Source of the DNA: Streptomyces spectabilis
GTDB lineage: Bacteria > Actinomycetota > Actinomycetes > Streptomycetales > Streptomycetaceae
Assembly (NCBI RefSeq): GCF_008704795.1
Contig: NZ_CP023690.1
Span: 2,738,501-2,802,500, forward strand
Reading direction: 5' to 3'
Length of the DNA: 64,000 bases
The notes beneath the pieces are model-generated. The model was not told the DNA's origin. It worked only from the letters and a program-made list of their open reading frames with translations, and searched no databases. This document shows, piece by piece, positions 40,155 through 52,883 of this stretch. The translations under genes and the position numbers were made by a program. The first letter of the stretch is position 1. Each line of letters begins with the position of its first letter.

Positions 40155-40964
40155 TCAGCTCCGGCCGTGCCGCAGGGCCGGGTGGGCCCCCGCGGCGACC
40201 AGGTCGGACACGGCGGCCTTCGGGTCGCGGCCGGTGACGAGGGACTCGCCCACGAGCACCGCGTCGGCGCCCGCGTTCGCGTAGGCGATGAGGTCGTGCG
40301 GTCCGCGCACGCCGGACTCGGCGATCTTCACCACGGAGTCGGGCAGCTCGGGCGCGACGCGCTCGAACGTGGCGCGGTCGACCTTGAGGGTCTTCAGGTC
40401 GCGCGCGTTCACCCCGATGACGCGGGCGCCCGCGTCGAGGGCGCGCTCGGCCTCGTCCTCGTCGTGGACCTCCACGATCGGGGTGAGGCCGATGGACTCG
40501 GCGCGCTCGATCAGCGACTCCAGAGCGGGCTGGTCCAGGGCCGCGACGATCAGCAGGGCGAGGTCGGCGCCGTACGCGCGGGCCTCCCACAGCTGGTACG
40601 AGGTGACGATGAAGTCCTTGCGGAGCACCGGGATGTCGACCTTGGCGCGCACGGCCTCCAGGTCGGCGAGCGAGCCGCCGAAGCGGCGCTCCTCGGTGAG
40701 CACGGAGATGACGGCGGCGCCGCCCGCCTCGTAGTCGGCGGCGAGGCCCGCCGGGTCCGCGATCGCGGCGAGCGCGCCCTTGGAGGGGCTGGAGCGCTTG
40801 ACCTCGCAGATGACCTTGACGCCCTCACCGCGCAGCGCGGCCGCGCCGTCCTTGGCCGCCGGGGCCTTCGCCACGCGCTCCTTGAGCTCGTCGAGGCTGA
40901 CGCGCGCCTGCCGCTGTGCGAGGTCGGCACGGACTCCGTCGATGATCTCGTCGAGCACACTCAC
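40155..40964 (-). CDS. trpC: Indole-3-glycerol-phosphate synthase
   Basis: 269 residues, monofunctional. It converts CdRP to indole-3-glycerol phosphate. Conserved motifs are [13 protein letters not shown] (catalytic Lys), [26 protein letters not shown] and IAESGV. The GTG at 40964 follows AGGGAAGGGGG. No trpF-type domain is fused; PriA elsewhere in the window supplies that activity. A small leader reading frame ends over its start codon. Confidence 0.96.
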   Translation of the reverse strand: MSVLDEIIDGVRADLAQRQARVSLDELKERVAKAPAAKDGAAALRGEGVKVICEVKRSSPSKGALAAIADPAGLAADYEAGGAAVISVLTEERRFGGSLADLEAVRAKVDIPVLRKDFIVTSYQLWEARAYGADLALLIVAALDQPALESLIERAESIGLTPIVEVHDEDEAERALDAGARVIGVNARDLKTLKVDRATFERVAPELPDSVVKIAESGVRGPHDLIAYANAGADAVLVGESLVTGRDPKAAVSDLVAAGAHPALRHGRS

Positions 40965-41035
40965 GCGAGCGGCCCCCTTCCCTGCTTTCCGATGGTCACT
41001 GCGATGGTATCCGCAGCACGGCGTAGTACTCGCAT
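40961..41035 (-). CDS. Possible 24-residue leader peptide coupled to trpC
   Basis: An ATG at 41035 opens a frame reading [20 protein letters not shown] then GPLA and a stop that overlaps the trpC GTG (GTGA). The exact overlap and position suggest translational coupling. It has no tryptophan codon, so classical Trp attenuation is not indicated. The Shine-Dalgarno is weak (GGGAG about 13 nt upstream). It could be chance. Confidence 0.3.
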   Translation of the reverse strand: MRVLRRAADTIAVTIGKQGRGPLA

Positions 41036-41098
41036 CCGGTTGACGAGGCTCCCACTACCTGGACTCTACGCCGGTTCCGGGGCGGCCTCTCGGGGCCG

Positions 41099-41536
41099 CT
41101 AGGGGTGCAGCCAGGACCCGAACGGCAGATTCCGTACGAGGGTGAAGAGCGCGAGGACGGTGCCGACGGCCCACAGCTGGGCCCGGCCGAGCTCGATCCT
41201 GGCGGGCCTGCCGCGCACCGCCCGGACGGCCCACAGGACCCACAGGACGGCGAAGAGGCCGTAGCCGGCGACGGCGACGGCGTTGGCGCCGAGGGCCGCG
41301 GCGAGGTCGCCGTGGCTGACCGCGTGCGCGCTGCGCAGACCGCCGCAGCCGGGGCAGTAGACGCCCGTGAAGTAGAGCAGCGGGCAGGTCGGGTAGTGCC
41401 CCGGCTCGTTCGGGTCGACGGCTCCGACGTACGCGAAGGCGGCGACGACGGAGCCGAGCACGCCGAGCGGCACGGCGAGGCGGCGCAGCGCGGGGCCCGC
41501 GCCCGCGGGCACGGCGGTCTCCTGTTCGGCACTCAC
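41099..41536 (-). CDS. DUF2752-family small membrane protein
   Basis: 145 residues from a GTG at 41536 with GGGGGAG nine nt upstream. Three membrane helices are visible (LGVLGSVVAAFAYVGAV, AVAVAGYGLFAVLWVLWAV, LWAVGTVLALFTLV). The family hallmark is HYPTCPLLYFTGVYCPGCGG followed by LRSAH, with paired cysteines after the first helix. Function is not known. It is transcribed toward the trpC cluster. Confidence 0.85.
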   Translation of the reverse strand: MSAEQETAVPAGAGPALRRLAVPLGVLGSVVAAFAYVGAVDPNEPGHYPTCPLLYFTGVYCPGCGGLRSAHAVSHGDLAAALGANAVAVAGYGLFAVLWVLWAVRAVRGRPARIELGRAQLWAVGTVLALFTLVRNLPFGSWLHP

Positions 41537-41580
41537 CCGGGCATTCTCCCCCGTGCGGCGCCGGGGCACCCGGCCGGTGC

Positions 41581-41623
41581 GCCGACGGGGCGGCCGGACG
41601 TGTGTCCCGGCCGCCCCGTCGGC
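41581..41623 (-). terminator. Very strong hairpin terminator
   Basis: GCCGACGGGGCGGCCGG (41581-41597) and CCGGCCGCCCCGTCGGC (41607-41623) form a perfect 17-bp stem with a 9-nt loop, 12 nt downstream of the HGxxPAAW gene stop. It separates that gene from the DUF2752 gene. Confidence 0.85.
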
Positions 41624-41635
41624 GTACGCGTGCGG

Positions 41636-41860
41636 TCAGCCCTCGGCGCGGGCCACCTGGTGCTGGTGCGGCTTCTGGCCGAGGCCGGCCAGGCGCATCG
41701 CGAAGCCGACGACGCCGCCCGCGAGGATGATCGCCATGCCGGCCCAGAAGCCGACGGGCTTCGCCATCACCATGAAGGCACCCGCGACGCAGAAACCGAT
41801 GAAGGCGATGATGACACCGGTCCAGGCGGCCGGGGTGTGTCCGTGGCCATGTCCCGCCAT
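41636..41860 (-). CDS. Small HGxxPAAW-family membrane protein
   Basis: 74 residues. It begins MAGHGHGHTPAAWTGV, the family signature, then has two membrane helices (VIIAFIGFCVAGAFMVMA and VGFWAGMAIILAGGVVGFAM) and a His-containing tail. GAGGAG lies six nt before the ATG at 41860. It is found near trp genes in many actinobacteria (from memory). The His-rich N terminus could bind metal; function unknown. Confidence 0.88.
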   Translation of the reverse strand: MAGHGHGHTPAAWTGVIIAFIGFCVAGAFMVMAKPVGFWAGMAIILAGGVVGFAMRLAGLGQKPHQHQVARAEG

Positions 41861-41969
41861 GACTTGCTCCTCGTTAGCTGTGGCTGTGCGCGTGTTGAAC
41901 GCTCTGTCCATTGTCCCGTACGCGGGATCGTGCCCGGTGCCGGGGTGTCCCGGCAGGTCGGCGGCGTGT

Positions 41970-42626
41970 CTAGGGCGCCTGTGTCGGGTCCTCGCCCCGG
42001 TCGATGGCCTTCCACAGGTCCTCGGGGCGGTCGGGGTCGGGGGCTCGGCGGGCGCGCGGCCGCGGGGCGCCGTCGCGCTCGTAGCGGCCGGACATCGCGG
42101 GCCAGGCGCTGCCGCGGACCAGGGCGAGCAGCCCCGCGGCCAGGATGAGGACGCCGGCGGCGACGGCCGCGTACGGCCAGCCGGTGTGGCTGAGCCCGGC
42201 GACCTCGGCGGCGGCGTCGCCGGAGGCGGTCGCTGCCTTGTCGTCGAGCGCCGCGCGGTCGCTCGCGCCGAGCAGCGCCGCGACGACGATGCCGACGCCG
42301 CTGAGGGCGAGCAGCGCCGACACGAGCACCCGGCCCGCGCGGCGGACGGCGAAGACCGCGACGAGCGCGGCCAGGCCGACTATCGCGAGCGCGGCGGGCA
42401 CGCCCGTGACGTCGCTGCCCTTGGCGGTCAGCGGGAAGTCGCCGCCCGCGACGGCCGTGGAACCGTGCGCCCAGGACTGCCGGGAGGCGAGCAGCGCGAG
42501 GGCCGCGCCCGCGGCGCCGAGCAGCAGGGCGGCGGCGAGGCTGCGGCGGCCGCCGCCGCGTGCGGTACGGCTCGCGGCGGCCTGGGGCGCGTCCTCGGTA
42601 CGGGGCGTCGGGAGGGCAGAAGTCAC
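41970..42626 (-). CDS. Trp-operon-associated membrane protein (TIGR02234 family)
   Basis: 218 residues from a GTG at 42626, 7 nt after the trpE stop. It has four membrane segments (SLAAALLLGAAGAALALLAS, ALAIVGLAALVAVFAV, VLVSALLALSGVGIVVAALL, PYAAVAAGVLILAAGLLALV) and the loop RQSWAHGSTAVAG. The C terminus is a charged tail ending EDLWKAIDRGEDPTQAP. The family regularly follows trpE in actinobacteria. Function unknown; a role in tryptophan transport or sensing is only a guess. Confidence 0.88.
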   Translation of the reverse strand: MTSALPTPRTEDAPQAAASRTARGGGRRSLAAALLLGAAGAALALLASRQSWAHGSTAVAGGDFPLTAKGSDVTGVPAALAIVGLAALVAVFAVRRAGRVLVSALLALSGVGIVVAALLGASDRAALDDKAATASGDAAAEVAGLSHTGWPYAAVAAGVLILAAGLLALVRGSAWPAMSGRYERDGAPRPRARRAPDPDRPEDLWKAIDRGEDPTQAP

Positions 42627-42633
42627 CCGTCCA

Positions 42634-44151
42634 CTATCCCTCACGGCTCGCTGTGGTGTGCAGCCGGTTCGCGGTATGGATGGCGCGGAGCACGGCGGCG
42701 GCCTTGTTGCGGCACTCGGTGTCCTCGGCGACGGGGTCGGAGTCGGCGACGACCCCGGCCCCGGCCTGGACGTAGGCGGTGCCGTCGCGAAGGAGCGCGG
42801 TGCGGATGGCGATGGCGGTGTCGGAGTCGCCCGCGAAGTCGAGGTAGCCGACGCAGCCGCCGTACAGGCCGCGGCGCGCGGGTTCGAGCTCGTCGATGAT
42901 CTGCATCGCGCGGGGCTTGGGGGCGCCGGAGAGGGTGCCCGCGGGGAAGCAGGCGGTGAGCACGTCGAACGCGGTGCGGCCCTCGGCGACGCGGCCGGTG
43001 ACCGTCGAGACGATGTGCATGACGTGCGAGTACTTCTCGATGGACATGAAGTCCACGACCTCGACGGAGCCCGGCTCGCAGACGCGCCCGAGGTCGTTGC
43101 GGCCGAGGTCGACGAGCATCAGGTGCTCGGCGCGCTCCTTGGGGTCGGCGAGGAGTTCCTCGGCGAGCTCCTGGTCCTCCTTGGGCGTGGCGCCGCGCGG
43201 CCGTGTGCCCGCGATGGGGTGCACCATGGCGCGCCCGTCCTCGACCTTGACCAGGGCCTCGGGGCTGGAGCCGACGACGTCGAACCCGTCGAAGCGGAAC
43301 AGGTACATGTACGGCGACGGGTTGGTGGCCCGCAGCACCCGGTAGACGTCGAGCGCGCTCGCGCGGCACGGGGTCTCGAACCGCTGCGAGGGCACGACCT
43401 GGAAGGCCTCGCCCGCGCGGATGCGCTCCTTGATGTCCTCGACGGCAGCTTGGTAGTCGGGGCCGCCCCAGCGGGCGGTGAACTCCGGCAGCGCGGAGGG
43501 CGGCAGGGCGGCCGGGGGCTGGGCGACCGGCCGCGACAGATCGGCCTCCATGGCGTCAAGCCGGGCCACGGCGTCGGCGTGGGCCTCGTCGACGCCGGTG
43601 TCGAGGTCGTTGTGGTTGATCGCGTTGGCGATCAGCAGGACCGAGCCGTCCCAGTGGTCGAGTACGGCGAGGTCGCTGGTCAGCAGCATGGTGAGCTCGG
43701 GAAGCCCGAGGTCGTCGACCTCTCCGGGGCCGATCTTCTCCAGGCGGCGCACGATGTCGTAGCCGAGGTAGCCGACCATGCCGCCGGTGAAGGGCGGCAG
43801 GCCCTCGGCGCCGGTGAGGTCGCGCGGGGTGTGCAGGGCGGCGACGGTGGCGCGCAGCGCGGCGAGCGGGTCGCCGGACGTGGGCACGCCGACGGGCGGG
43901 GTGCCCAGCCAGTGGGCCTCGCCGCCCCGCACGGTCAGGGCGGCGGCGCTGCGCACGCCGACGAAGGAGTAGCGAGACCAGAGGAAGTCGGCGCGGCCGT
44001 TCTCCGCGGACTCCAGGAGGAAGGTGCCGGGGCGCTCGGCGGCGAGCTTGCGGTAGAGCCCGACCGGGGTGTCGCCGTCGGCGAGGAGCCTGCGGCTGAC
44101 GGGGATCACTCGGCGGTCGGCCGCGAGCTTGCGGAAGGTCTCAAGATCCAT
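42634..44151 (-). CDS. trpE: Anthranilate synthase component I
   Basis: 505 residues. It makes anthranilate from chorismate with ammonia supplied by TrpG, which is not in the window. The tryptophan feedback-binding motif LLES (45-48) is near the N terminus. The chorismate-binding domain has [32 protein letters not shown] and [20 protein letters not shown]. It starts 10 nt after the hisI stop, so trpE may share the hisI transcript. The spacing leaves no room for a leader attenuator immediately upstream. Confidence 0.97.
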   Translation of the reverse strand: MDLETFRKLAADRRVIPVSRRLLADGDTPVGLYRKLAAERPGTFLLESAENGRADFLWSRYSFVGVRSAAALTVRGGEAHWLGTPPVGVPTSGDPLAALRATVAALHTPRDLTGAEGLPPFTGGMVGYLGYDIVRRLEKIGPGEVDDLGLPELTMLLTSDLAVLDHWDGSVLLIANAINHNDLDTGVDEAHADAVARLDAMEADLSRPVAQPPAALPPSALPEFTARWGGPDYQAAVEDIKERIRAGEAFQVVPSQRFETPCRASALDVYRVLRATNPSPYMYLFRFDGFDVVGSSPEALVKVEDGRAMVHPIAGTRPRGATPKEDQELAEELLADPKERAEHLMLVDLGRNDLGRVCEPGSVEVVDFMSIEKYSHVMHIVSTVTGRVAEGRTAFDVLTACFPAGTLSGAPKPRAMQIIDELEPARRGLYGGCVGYLDFAGDSDTAIAIRTALLRDGTAYVQAGAGVVADSDPVAEDTECRNKAAAVLRAIHTANRLHTTASREG

Positions 44152-44161
44152 GGGGGCGACC

Positions 44162-44536
44162 CTACTGGCCGAGGGGGAGCACGTCGGTGTCGAAGCAGGT
44201 GCGGGTGCCCGTGTGGCAGGCGGCCCCGACCTGGTCGACCTTGACGAGGACGGTGTCGGCGTCGCAGTCGAGGGCGACGGACTTCACGTGCTGGACGTGC
44301 CCGGAGGTGTCCCCCTTGACCCAGTACTCCTGGCGGCTGCGCGACCAGTAGGTGCAGCGTCCGGTGGTCAGGGTGCGGTGCAGCGCCTCGTCGTCCATCC
44401 AGCCGAGCATCAGCACCTCACCGGTGTCGTACTGCTGGGCGACGGCGGGGAAGAGCCCGTCGGCGCCGCGCTTGAGGCGGGCGGCGATGGCGGGGTCGAG
44501 GCTGCTGGGTGCGGGCGTGCTGCTCATGCCGGACAT
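44162..44536 (-). CDS. hisI: Phosphoribosyl-AMP cyclohydrolase
   Basis: 124 residues, the HisI domain alone without fused HisE. It opens the adenine ring of PR-AMP, the third step of histidine synthesis. Zn/Mg ligands lie in [24 protein letters not shown] and [24 protein letters not shown] and [19 protein letters not shown] are standard motifs. The ATG at 44536 or the ATG at 44527 could be used; neither has a clear Shine-Dalgarno. It begins the hisI-trpE-TIGR02234 group. Confidence 0.95.
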   Translation of the reverse strand: MSGMSSTPAPSSLDPAIAARLKRGADGLFPAVAQQYDTGEVLMLGWMDDEALHRTLTTGRCTYWSRSRQEYWVKGDTSGHVQHVKSVALDCDADTVLVKVDQVGAACHTGTRTCFDTDVLPLGQ

Positions 44537-44610
44537 TGTGCCGCGCCCGGGCGGCGCGCCCCGCGGAGGTCCACTGTGCGGACCGCGCGCGCGGTCGTAC
44601 GCTGGCTGCC

Positions 44611-45246
44611 ATGTCGACCCATGCCAAGCGTGAACGGCTCCTCCTCGCGGACCTCCTGGAGGCGGCGGGACCGGACGCACCGACCCTGTGCGAGGGCTGG
44701 AGCACCCGAGATCTCGCCGCGCACGTGGTGGTGCGCGAGCGGCGTGCGGACGCCGCGGGCGGAATCCTGATCAAGCAGCTCGCGTCCCGGCTCGAGCGGG
44801 TGCAGGCCGAGTTCGCCGCGAAGCCGTACGAGGAGCTGATCCAGCTCATCCGCACGGGGCCGCCCCGGTTCTCGCCCTTCAATCTGAAGCAGGTCGACGA
44901 GGCCGCGAACGCCGTCGAGTTCTACGTCCACACCGAGGACGTGCGCCGTGCCGAGCCCGGCTGGACGCCGCGCGAGCTCGACCCCGTCTTCGCCGACGCC
45001 CTGTGGGCCCGGCTCGAGCGCACGGCCCGCATGATCGGCCGCAAGGCGCCGGTGGGCCTGGTGCTTCGCCGCCCCGACGGCCAGACGGCGGTGGCCCACC
45101 GCGGCACCCCGGTGGTCACGGCCACCGGGGAGCCCGGCGAGCTGCTGATGTTCGTCTACGGCCGCCAGGAGGTCGCCGACGTGGAGCTGGCGGGCGACAA
45201 GGAGGCCGTGGCCAAGCTCCACGAGACGAAGCAGCTGGGCCTCTAG
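44611..45246 (+). CDS. TIGR03085-family DinB-like metal-binding protein
   Basis: 211 residues. It belongs to the maleylpyruvate-isomerase/DinB-like four-helix group. The motif [20 protein letters not shown] holds a metal-binding His, and [17 protein letters not shown] a second one. Family proteins often use mycothiol or bind a divalent metal, but the function of this subgroup is not established. The ATG at 44611 gives the standard start [17 protein letters not shown]. It stands alone on the forward strand inside the his region, with a terminator after it. Confidence 0.88.
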   Translation: MSTHAKRERLLLADLLEAAGPDAPTLCEGWSTRDLAAHVVVRERRADAAGGILIKQLASRLERVQAEFAAKPYEELIQLIRTGPPRFSPFNLKQVDEAANAVEFYVHTEDVRRAEPGWTPRELDPVFADALWARLERTARMIGRKAPVGLVLRRPDGQTAVAHRGTPVVTATGEPGELLMFVYGRQEVADVELAGDKEAVAKLHETKQLGL

Positions 45247-45265
45247 CCCCGCCGCGCGGCGGGGC
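45246..45265. terminator. Bidirectional terminator between convergent genes
   Basis: GCCCCGCCGC followed directly by GCGGCGGGGC is a perfect palindrome. It starts at the last base of the forward gene's stop codon and lies 10 nt from the hisF stop. Confidence 0.7.
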
Positions 45266-45275
45266 GTCCGGCCGG

Positions 45276-46031
45276 TCAGCGCACCGGGTGCCCCGCCTCC
45301 CGCAGGGTCTCCTTGACCTCGCCGATCCGCAGGTCCCCGAAGTGGAAGACGGACGCGGCCAGGACCGCGTCGGCGCCCGCGGCGACGGCGGGCGGGAAGT
45401 GGTCGAGGCGGCCCGCTCCGCCGGAGGCGATGACGGGCACGGTGACGTGCTTGCGGACGGCCTCGATCATCTCGATGTCGTAGCCGTCCTTCGTGCCGTC
45501 CGCGTCCATCGAGTTGAGCAGGATCTCGCCCGCGCCGAGCTCGGCGGCCCGGTGGGCCCACTCGACGGCGTCGATCCCGGCGGACTTCCGGCCGCCGTGG
45601 GTGGTGACCTCGAAGGACCCCGAGTCCGTGCGGCGGGCGTCCACCGACAGGACGAGGACCTGGCGGCCGAAGCGCTCGGCGATCTCGCGGATCAGGTCGG
45701 GCCGGGCGATCGCGGCGGTGTTCACGCCGACCTTGTCGGCGCCCGCGCGCAGCAGCTTGTCGACGTCCTCGGCGGTGCGCACGCCGCCGCCGACCGTGAG
45801 CGGGATGAAGACCTGCTCGGCGGTGCGGCGGACCACGTCGTAGGTGGTCTCGCGGTTGCCGGAGGAGGCGGTGATGTCCAGGAAGGTCAGCTCGTCGGCG
45901 CCCTCGGCGTCGTAGACCTTCGCCATCTCGACGGGGTCGCCCGCGTCGCGCAGGTTCTGGAAGTTGACGCCCTTGACGACCCGGCCGTTGTCGACGTCCA
46001 GGCAGGGGATGACTCGGACGGCGAGCGTCAC
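45276..46031 (-). CDS. hisF: Imidazole glycerol phosphate synthase, cyclase subunit
   Basis: 251 residues, TIM barrel. With HisH it converts PRFAR and glutamine-derived ammonia to IGP and AICAR. The N terminus [18 protein letters not shown] has the catalytic Asp, and the second Asp lies in [18 protein letters not shown] 46031 overlaps the Rid-family stop (GTGA). Last gene of the reverse his operon, followed by a terminator. Confidence 0.97.
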   Translation of the reverse strand: MTLAVRVIPCLDVDNGRVVKGVNFQNLRDAGDPVEMAKVYDAEGADELTFLDITASSGNRETTYDVVRRTAEQVFIPLTVGGGVRTAEDVDKLLRAGADKVGVNTAAIARPDLIREIAERFGRQVLVLSVDARRTDSGSFEVTTHGGRKSAGIDAVEWAHRAAELGAGEILLNSMDADGTKDGYDIEMIEAVRKHVTVPVIASGGAGRLDHFPPAVAAGADAVLAASVFHFGDLRIGEVKETLREAGHPVR

Positions 46032-46435
46032 GATGGTGCTCCTTGAGGGACTTCTCGGAATGCTTCGAGTTCTACTTCGACCAGGATGCGCGGGTCGACG
46101 AAGCCGGACACGACCACGAGGGTGGTGACCGGGCGCACGGAGTCGAAGAACTCCCGGTGGGCCCGGCCCACGTCGTCGACGTCCCGCGCGTGGGTCAGGT
46201 ACATGCGGGTGCGGATGACGGAGTCGGCGCCGAGGCCGAACTCCGCGAGCGCCTCCAGGGCGCTCGTGAAGGCCACCCGGGCCTGCTCGTAGGGGTCGCC
46301 CTCGCCGTGCAGGACGTCGCCCCGGAAGGACGTCGTCCCGCCGACCAGGACCCGGTCGCCCGCCGCGACGGCGCGTGCGAAACCGAAGGCGTCCTCCCAG
46401 GGACTGCCGGACTGCACGCGCCGTACGCCGCTCAT
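46028..46435 (-). CDS. Rid-family (YjgF/RidA-like) protein
   Basis: 135 residues. Motifs are [37 protein letters not shown] and the C-terminal [11 protein letters not shown] with the family Glu. The conserved Arg of RidA proper appears as IRTRMYL, so imine/enamine deaminase activity is possible. It is coupled by ATGA to priA and by GTGA to hisF. A Rid protein inside a his operon may protect PLP enzymes such as HisC from reactive enamines, but that is inference. Confidence 0.9.
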   Translation of the reverse strand: MSGVRRVQSGSPWEDAFGFARAVAAGDRVLVGGTTSFRGDVLHGEGDPYEQARVAFTSALEALAEFGLGADSVIRTRMYLTHARDVDDVGRAHREFFDSVRPVTTLVVVSGFVDPRILVEVELEAFREVPQGAPS

Positions 46436-47172
46436 CGGGACACGGCCTCCAGGGCCTCTTCGAGGGTGAACGCCTTCGCGTACAGGGCCTTGCCGACGAT
46501 GGAGCCCTCCACGCCCTGCGGCACGAGCTCGGCGATCGCCCGCAGGTCGTCCAGGGAGGAGACGCCGCCGGAGGCGACGACCGGGCGGTCGGTGGCCGCG
46601 CAGACGGTGCGCAGGAGCTCCAGGTTCGGGCCCTGGAGCGTGCCGTCCTTGGCGATGTCGGTGACCACGTAGCGCGCGCAGCCCTCGGCGTTGAGGCGCT
46701 CCAGGGTCTCGTACAGGTCGCCGCCGTCGCGGGTCCAGCCGCGGCCGCGCAGCGTGGTGCCGCGCACGTCGAGGCCGACGGCGATCTTGTCGCCGTGCTC
46801 GGCGATGACCTTGGCGACCCACTCGGGGGTCTCCAGGGCGGCCGTGCCGAGGTTCACACGGGTGCAGCCGGTGGCGAGGGCGGCGGCGAGGGTGTCGTCG
46901 TCGCGGATGCCGCCGGAGAGCTCGACCTTGATGTCCATGGCGCCCGCGACCTCGGCGATCAGGGCGCGGTTGTCGCCGGTGCCGAAGGCGGCGTCCAGGT
47001 CGACCAGGTGCAGCCACTCGGCGCCCGCGCGCTGCCAGGCGAGGGCGGCCTCCAGCGGGGAGCCGTACGAGGTCTCCGTGCCGGACTCGCCGTGCACGAG
47101 GCGGACGGCCTGGCCGTCGCGGACGTCGACGGCGGGGAGGAGTTCGAGCTTCGGGGCCGTGACAGGGGCCAT
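46432..47172 (-). CDS. priA: Bifunctional HisA/TrpF isomerase
   Basis: 246 residues, TIM barrel. PriA isomerises both ProFAR (histidine) and PRA (tryptophan) in actinobacteria. The catalytic aspartates lie in [19 protein letters not shown] and [16 protein letters not shown]. No separate trpF is seen although trpA, B, C and E are present, which fits a dual role. Its ATG overlaps the hisH stop (TGATG). Confidence 0.96.
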   Translation of the reverse strand: MAPVTAPKLELLPAVDVRDGQAVRLVHGESGTETSYGSPLEAALAWQRAGAEWLHLVDLDAAFGTGDNRALIAEVAGAMDIKVELSGGIRDDDTLAAALATGCTRVNLGTAALETPEWVAKVIAEHGDKIAVGLDVRGTTLRGRGWTRDGGDLYETLERLNAEGCARYVVTDIAKDGTLQGPNLELLRTVCAATDRPVVASGGVSSLDDLRAIAELVPQGVEGSIVGKALYAKAFTLEEALEAVSR

Positions 47173-47822
47173 CAGAGGGTTCCGATCCAGTTCTTCAGCA
47201 GCTGCGCTCCGGCGTCGCCGGACTTCTCGGGGTGGAACTGCGTGGCCCACAGGGCGCCGTTCTCGACGGCCGCCACGAAGGGCGAGCCGTGGGTGGCCCA
47301 GGCGACCTTGGGGGCGCGCATGGCGGGGTTCGCGATCTCCAGGGACCAGTCGTGGACGGCGTAGGAGTGCACGAAGTAGTAGCGCTCGTCGGCGTCCAGG
47401 CCCCGGAACAGCTCGGAGCCCTCGGGGGCTTCGACCGTGTTCCAGCCCATGTGGGGCACGACGTCGGCCTTCAGGGGCTCGACGGTGCCGGGCCACTCGT
47501 CCAGGCCCTCGGTCTCGACGCCGTGCTCGATGCCGTGCGCGAAGAGGATCTGCATGCCGACGCAGATGCCCATGACGGGGCGGCCGCCGGACAGGCGGCG
47601 GCCGACGATCCAGTCGCCGCGCACGGACCGCAGGCCCCGCATGCAGGCGTCGAAGGCGCCCACGCCCGGCACCAGGAGGCCGTCGGCGTTCATGGCCGTG
47701 TCGTAGTCACGGGTGATCTCGACGTCGGCGCCCGTGCGGGCGAGGGCGCGCTCGGCGGAGCGCACGTTCCCGAAGCCGTAGTCGAGGACGACGACCTTCT
47801 TGGAGGGTGCCGCGGAGGTCAA
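47172..47822 (-). CDS. hisH: Imidazole glycerol phosphate synthase, glutaminase subunit
   Basis: 216 residues. Class I amidotransferase: nucleophile Cys in [16 protein letters not shown], His/Glu in [10 protein letters not shown], oxyanion strand [11 protein letters not shown]. The start is most probably the TTG at 47822: GGAGG lies seven nt upstream, and the TTG overlaps the stop of the small membrane gene (TTGA). GTG 47828 is only one nt from the Shine-Dalgarno. Confidence 0.96.
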   Translation of the reverse strand: MTSAAPSKKVVVLDYGFGNVRSAERALARTGADVEITRDYDTAMNADGLLVPGVGAFDACMRGLRSVRGDWIVGRRLSGGRPVMGICVGMQILFAHGIEHGVETEGLDEWPGTVEPLKADVVPHMGWNTVEAPEGSELFRGLDADERYYFVHSYAVHDWSLEIANPAMRAPKVAWATHGSPFVAAVENGALWATQFHPEKSGDAGAQLLKNWIGTL

Positions 47823-47983
47823 TTCCACACCTCCAGGCGGACGATGCCCGCGAGCAGGCACATACCGGCGCCGATGGAGAGCAGCGTGATCAGGCTCTTG
47901 GACTGCTTCTGCTTGACGAAGGAGTAGACGCCGCCGAGCAGGAAGAGCCCGACGAAGAGCAGCATGGTGGAGATGCCGTTCAT
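47819..47983 (-). CDS. Small two-helix membrane protein within the his operon
   Basis: 54 residues. It begins [20 protein letters not shown], then [11 protein letters not shown], and continues [20 protein letters not shown] before ending VWN. Two hydrophobic helices are separated by a short basic loop. It fits exactly between hisB (4 nt gap) and hisH (TTGA overlap), so it is translated as part of the operon. Function unknown. Confidence 0.8.
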   Translation of the reverse strand: MNGISTMLLFVGLFLLGGVYSFVKQKQSKSLITLLSIGAGMCLLAGIVRLEVWN

Positions 47984-47987
47984 GCGG

Positions 47988-51190
<3,203 letters not shown>

Positions 51191-51267
51191 TCAGCCGGTC
51201 ACGGAGCGGGCATGAACAGTTGTACGAGACACGGACGCACCAGAGCATCCACGGGAGGACGGCACCA

Positions 51268-52842
51268 GTGGTCGACGACACCGGCATCGGGGACCCGCCG
51301 GACGGCCTCACCGCCGCGGAGATCGGGATGTGGCAGGCGTTCCGCAACGGCACGGTGTACGACCTGAGGGCGGGCAACGCCACCGTCGACGACCCGCACG
51401 GCGCCCACCCCTGGGGCCCCGGGCGCAGCGTGCGGGCCCGCATCGTGGCCTGGCTGCTGCTCGACGGGCCGCCCGCGCTCGCGGGCCGGGTGTCGTCCCT
51501 GAAGCTCACCGGCGTGCAGATCACCGACGTCCTGGACCTGGCGGGCGGCACGGTGGTGCCGTACACGGAGCTGAAGGGCTGCCGCTTCGAGAAGGAGGTC
51601 CTCCTGCCCGAGGCCCGCTTCACCACGCTGCGCATGGTCGACTGCTCCATCCCGCGCCTGGAGGCCGCCCGGCTGCACACCGAGGGCGATCTGCATCTGC
51701 CGCGCTGCCGGATCCACAACGGCATACGCCTGACCGACGCCCACATCGGCACGGACCTGCTGCTCAACCAGGCCGTCGTCTACCGCGACCGGCGCACCCG
51801 CTCGCTGATGGGCGACGGCATGACCGTCGGCCAGGACCTCCAGGCGGAGATGCTGGAGTCGCACGGCGAGCTGCGTCTGCGCGGCGCGAAGATCGGCGTC
51901 AGCCTGAGCCTGCGCGGCAGCCTGCTGGCCAACCCGTACGGCCGCTACGCCCTGAACGCCCCGCAGCTCACCGTCGAGCGCACCCTGTACCTGACCCCGG
52001 CGGGGGTCGGCAATCCGCCGCAGACCAGCGGCACGACGCCCGCGCGCGGGACCCGCGTCCAGCGCTTCAGCTGCGAGGGCGGCATCCGGCTCGACGACGG
52101 GCGCTTCGGCGACGCGGTGGACTTCGGCCAGGCGCGCTTCACCCTCAAGGACGACCAGGAGGTCTCGCTGCGCCGGGTGCAGACGCCCGAGCTGCGCTTC
52201 CTCGGAGAGGCCCCGCAGCGCGGCAAGGTGGTCCTGTCCGGCGCCCGCGTCGTCAACCTGATGGACCGGGCCACGAGCTGGCCGGGCCCCGGCGCCCTCC
52301 AGATGGGCGGCTTCACGTACGAGAACCTGATCCCCCAGGGCGCCTTCCCGCTGTCGCGGCGCCTCCAGTGGGTGGCCGCGGCCACCGCCGAGTACAACCC
52401 CGAGCCGTACGAGAAGCTCGCCGCCGTCCTGCGCAACGGCGGCGAGGACGCCGACGCCCGCGAGGTCCTGCTCGCCAAGCAGCGCCGCCGCCGCGAGACC
52501 CTGCCGCTCGCGGCCAAGCTCTGGGGGTACGCGCAGGACTGGACGGTGGCCTACGGCTACCGCCCCGGCCGGGCCGCGCTGTGGATGGCGATCCTCTGGG
52601 CGGCGAGCGCGATCGCCTTCTCCCGCGCCGACCACCCGCCCCTCAAGGAGGGCGAGCACCCCGACTGGAACCCGTCCCTGTTCGCCCTCGACCTGCTCCT
52701 GCCCGTCATCAACCTGGGCCAGGACAGCTACTGGCAACTGCGCGGCGGCTGGCAGTGGCTGGCGGCGGCCCTGATCCTGACGGGCTGGGTCCTGGCGACG
52801 ACGGTGGCGGCAGGCGCGACCCGGCTGCTCCGCCGGAACTGA
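51268..52842 (+). CDS. Uncharacterised membrane protein with repetitive beta-helix-like region
   Basis: 524 residues from the GTG at 51268 (GGGAGG nine nt upstream; a TTG at 51220 is an alternative). Residues about 30-370 contain repeated short strands such as LHTEGDLHLPRCRIHNGIRL and LRLRGAKIGVSLSLRGSLLA, resembling pentapeptide or right-handed beta-helix repeats. The C-terminal part has membrane helices (AALWMAILWAASAIAFS, LFALDLLLPVINLG, WLAAALILTGWVLATTVAAG). Homologues are sometimes annotated as oxidoreductases, but no cofactor motif is seen. Function unknown. Confidence 0.8.
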   Translation: MVDDTGIGDPPDGLTAAEIGMWQAFRNGTVYDLRAGNATVDDPHGAHPWGPGRSVRARIVAWLLLDGPPALAGRVSSLKLTGVQITDVLDLAGGTVVPYTELKGCRFEKEVLLPEARFTTLRMVDCSIPRLEAARLHTEGDLHLPRCRIHNGIRLTDAHIGTDLLLNQAVVYRDRRTRSLMGDGMTVGQDLQAEMLESHGELRLRGAKIGVSLSLRGSLLANPYGRYALNAPQLTVERTLYLTPAGVGNPPQTSGTTPARGTRVQRFSCEGGIRLDDGRFGDAVDFGQARFTLKDDQEVSLRRVQTPELRFLGEAPQRGKVVLSGARVVNLMDRATSWPGPGALQMGGFTYENLIPQGAFPLSRRLQWVAAATAEYNPEPYEKLAAVLRNGGEDADAREVLLAKQRRRRETLPLAAKLWGYAQDWTVAYGYRPGRAALWMAILWAASAIAFSRADHPPLKEGEHPDWNPSLFALDLLLPVINLGQDSYWQLRGGWQWLAAALILTGWVLATTVAAGATRLLRRN

Positions 52843-52883
52843 CGGCTCCCTCTCCCCCACTCGCCCGCCCCCTTGTCGCGCTG

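Noticed and set aside
44151..44162. Trp attenuator upstream of trpE
   Set aside because: Only 10 nt separate hisI and trpE, leaving no room for a leader peptide and hairpins there.
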